From contig JAICSZ010000167.1 of assembly GCA_025936615.1 (NCBI GenBank), positions 1 through 5,438 on the forward strand: a stretch of 5,438 nucleotides of DNA, written 5' to 3'. Shown piece after piece: positions 5,282 to 5,438 of the stretch. The notes below the pieces were generated by a model, which was not told where the DNA came from, did no database searches, and saw only the letters and a program-made list of their open reading frames with translations. The position numbers and the translations under genes were made by a program. This stretch comes from Pedococcus sp. (GTDB lineage Bacteria; Actinomycetota; Actinomycetes; Actinomycetales; Dermatophilaceae). Numbering within the stretch: position 1 is the stretch's first letter; every line of letters begins with the position of its first letter.

Positions 5282-5438
5282 TCAGCTGAAGGAGTCTCCG
5301 CAGGCGCAGGAGCTGCCGGCGTTGGGGTTGTCGATCGTGAAGCCCTGCTTCTCGATGGTGTCGGCGAAGTCGATGGTGGCGCCCTCGAGGTAGGGGCCGC
5401 TCATCCGGTCGACGACCACTTCCACGCCGTCGAAGTCG
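5282..5438 (-). CDS. erpA: HesB/IscA/ErpA-type iron-sulfur cluster carrier, 3' end only
   Basis: A-type carrier that receives Fe-S clusters from the assembly machinery and inserts them in target enzymes. Only the last 51 residues lie in the window; the family is about 105-120 residues, and the start is beyond the right edge. The visible part has the characteristic tail DNPNAGSSCACGDSFS, including the CXC cluster-ligand pair (visible residues 44 and 46); the third conserved cysteine would lie outside the window. Upstream residues DFDGVEVVVDRMSGPYLEGATIDF also fit the fold's C-terminal half, as split into the stretches DFDGVEVVVD and RMSGPYLEGATIDF. A strong hairpin follows the stop. Its nearness to a NifS-like protein and a TusA carrier fits a local sulfur and Fe-S theme. 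The A-type family is firm; ErpA versus another A-type subgroup cannot be settled from this fragment. Confidence 0.92.
   Translation of the reverse strand, partial: DFDGVEVVVDRMSGPYLEGATIDFADTIEKQGFTIDNPNAGSSCACGDSFS

Noticed and set aside
3408..5393. 661-codon plus-strand open frame
   Set aside because: It lies antisense to aat, adoK and part of the Fe-S carrier gene, each of which has clear family motifs. Its translation is low-complexity and matches nothing recognisable.
1..5438. CRISPR arrays, tRNA or rRNA genes, insertion sequences, phage or toxin-antitoxin genes
   Set aside because: No repeat-spacer pattern, RNA gene signature, transposase or terminal inverted repeats were seen; nearly all of the window is covered by conserved housekeeping-type genes.

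Overview
This high-GC window is almost entirely coding and looks like a chromosomal segment from an actinobacterium, probably Nocardioides-like. The evidence is GTG starts, TANNNT promoter elements placed for leaderless transcription, a lipoprotein-type cytochrome oxidase subunit II, and an adenosine kinase of the mycobacterial AdoK type. The genus is an inference.

Layout, left to right. Positions 1-1932, minus strand: cytochrome aa3 oxidase subunits I (ctaD, cut by the window edge) and II (ctaC), joined by a one-base stop/start overlap. Positions 1933-1994 are a compact divergent promoter region. Positions 1995-3460, plus strand: a NifS/IscS-like protein translationally coupled (4-base GTGA overlap) to a TusA-type sulfur carrier. 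Positions 3402-5108, minus strand: adoK (PfkB-type adenosine kinase) followed by aat (leucyl/phenylalanyl-tRNA-protein transferase). The aat 3' end overlaps the TusA gene by 59 bases in antiparallel orientation. Positions 5109-5281 hold an intergenic region with a likely adoK promoter and a hairpin terminator. Positions 5282-5438 hold the 3' end of a HesB/IscA/ErpA-type Fe-S carrier on the minus strand.

The genes fall around respiration and sulfur/Fe-S handling (oxidase, desulfurase-like protein, sulfur carrier, A-type Fe-S carrier), with nucleoside salvage and N-end-rule tagging alongside. From memory, parts of this neighbourhood (ctaC/ctaD, adoK, HesB-type gene) are also close together in mycobacteria and streptomycetes; this was not checked here.

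The most unusual item is the NifS-like protein. It keeps the family's mobile catalytic-cysteine loop (SGSACT, Cys331) and the ring-stacking His104. It has no lysine anywhere in 393 residues, so it cannot form the internal PLP aldimine that defines the family. Its TusA partner also lacks lysine. A PLP-independent persulfide relay or scaffold is a testable reading.
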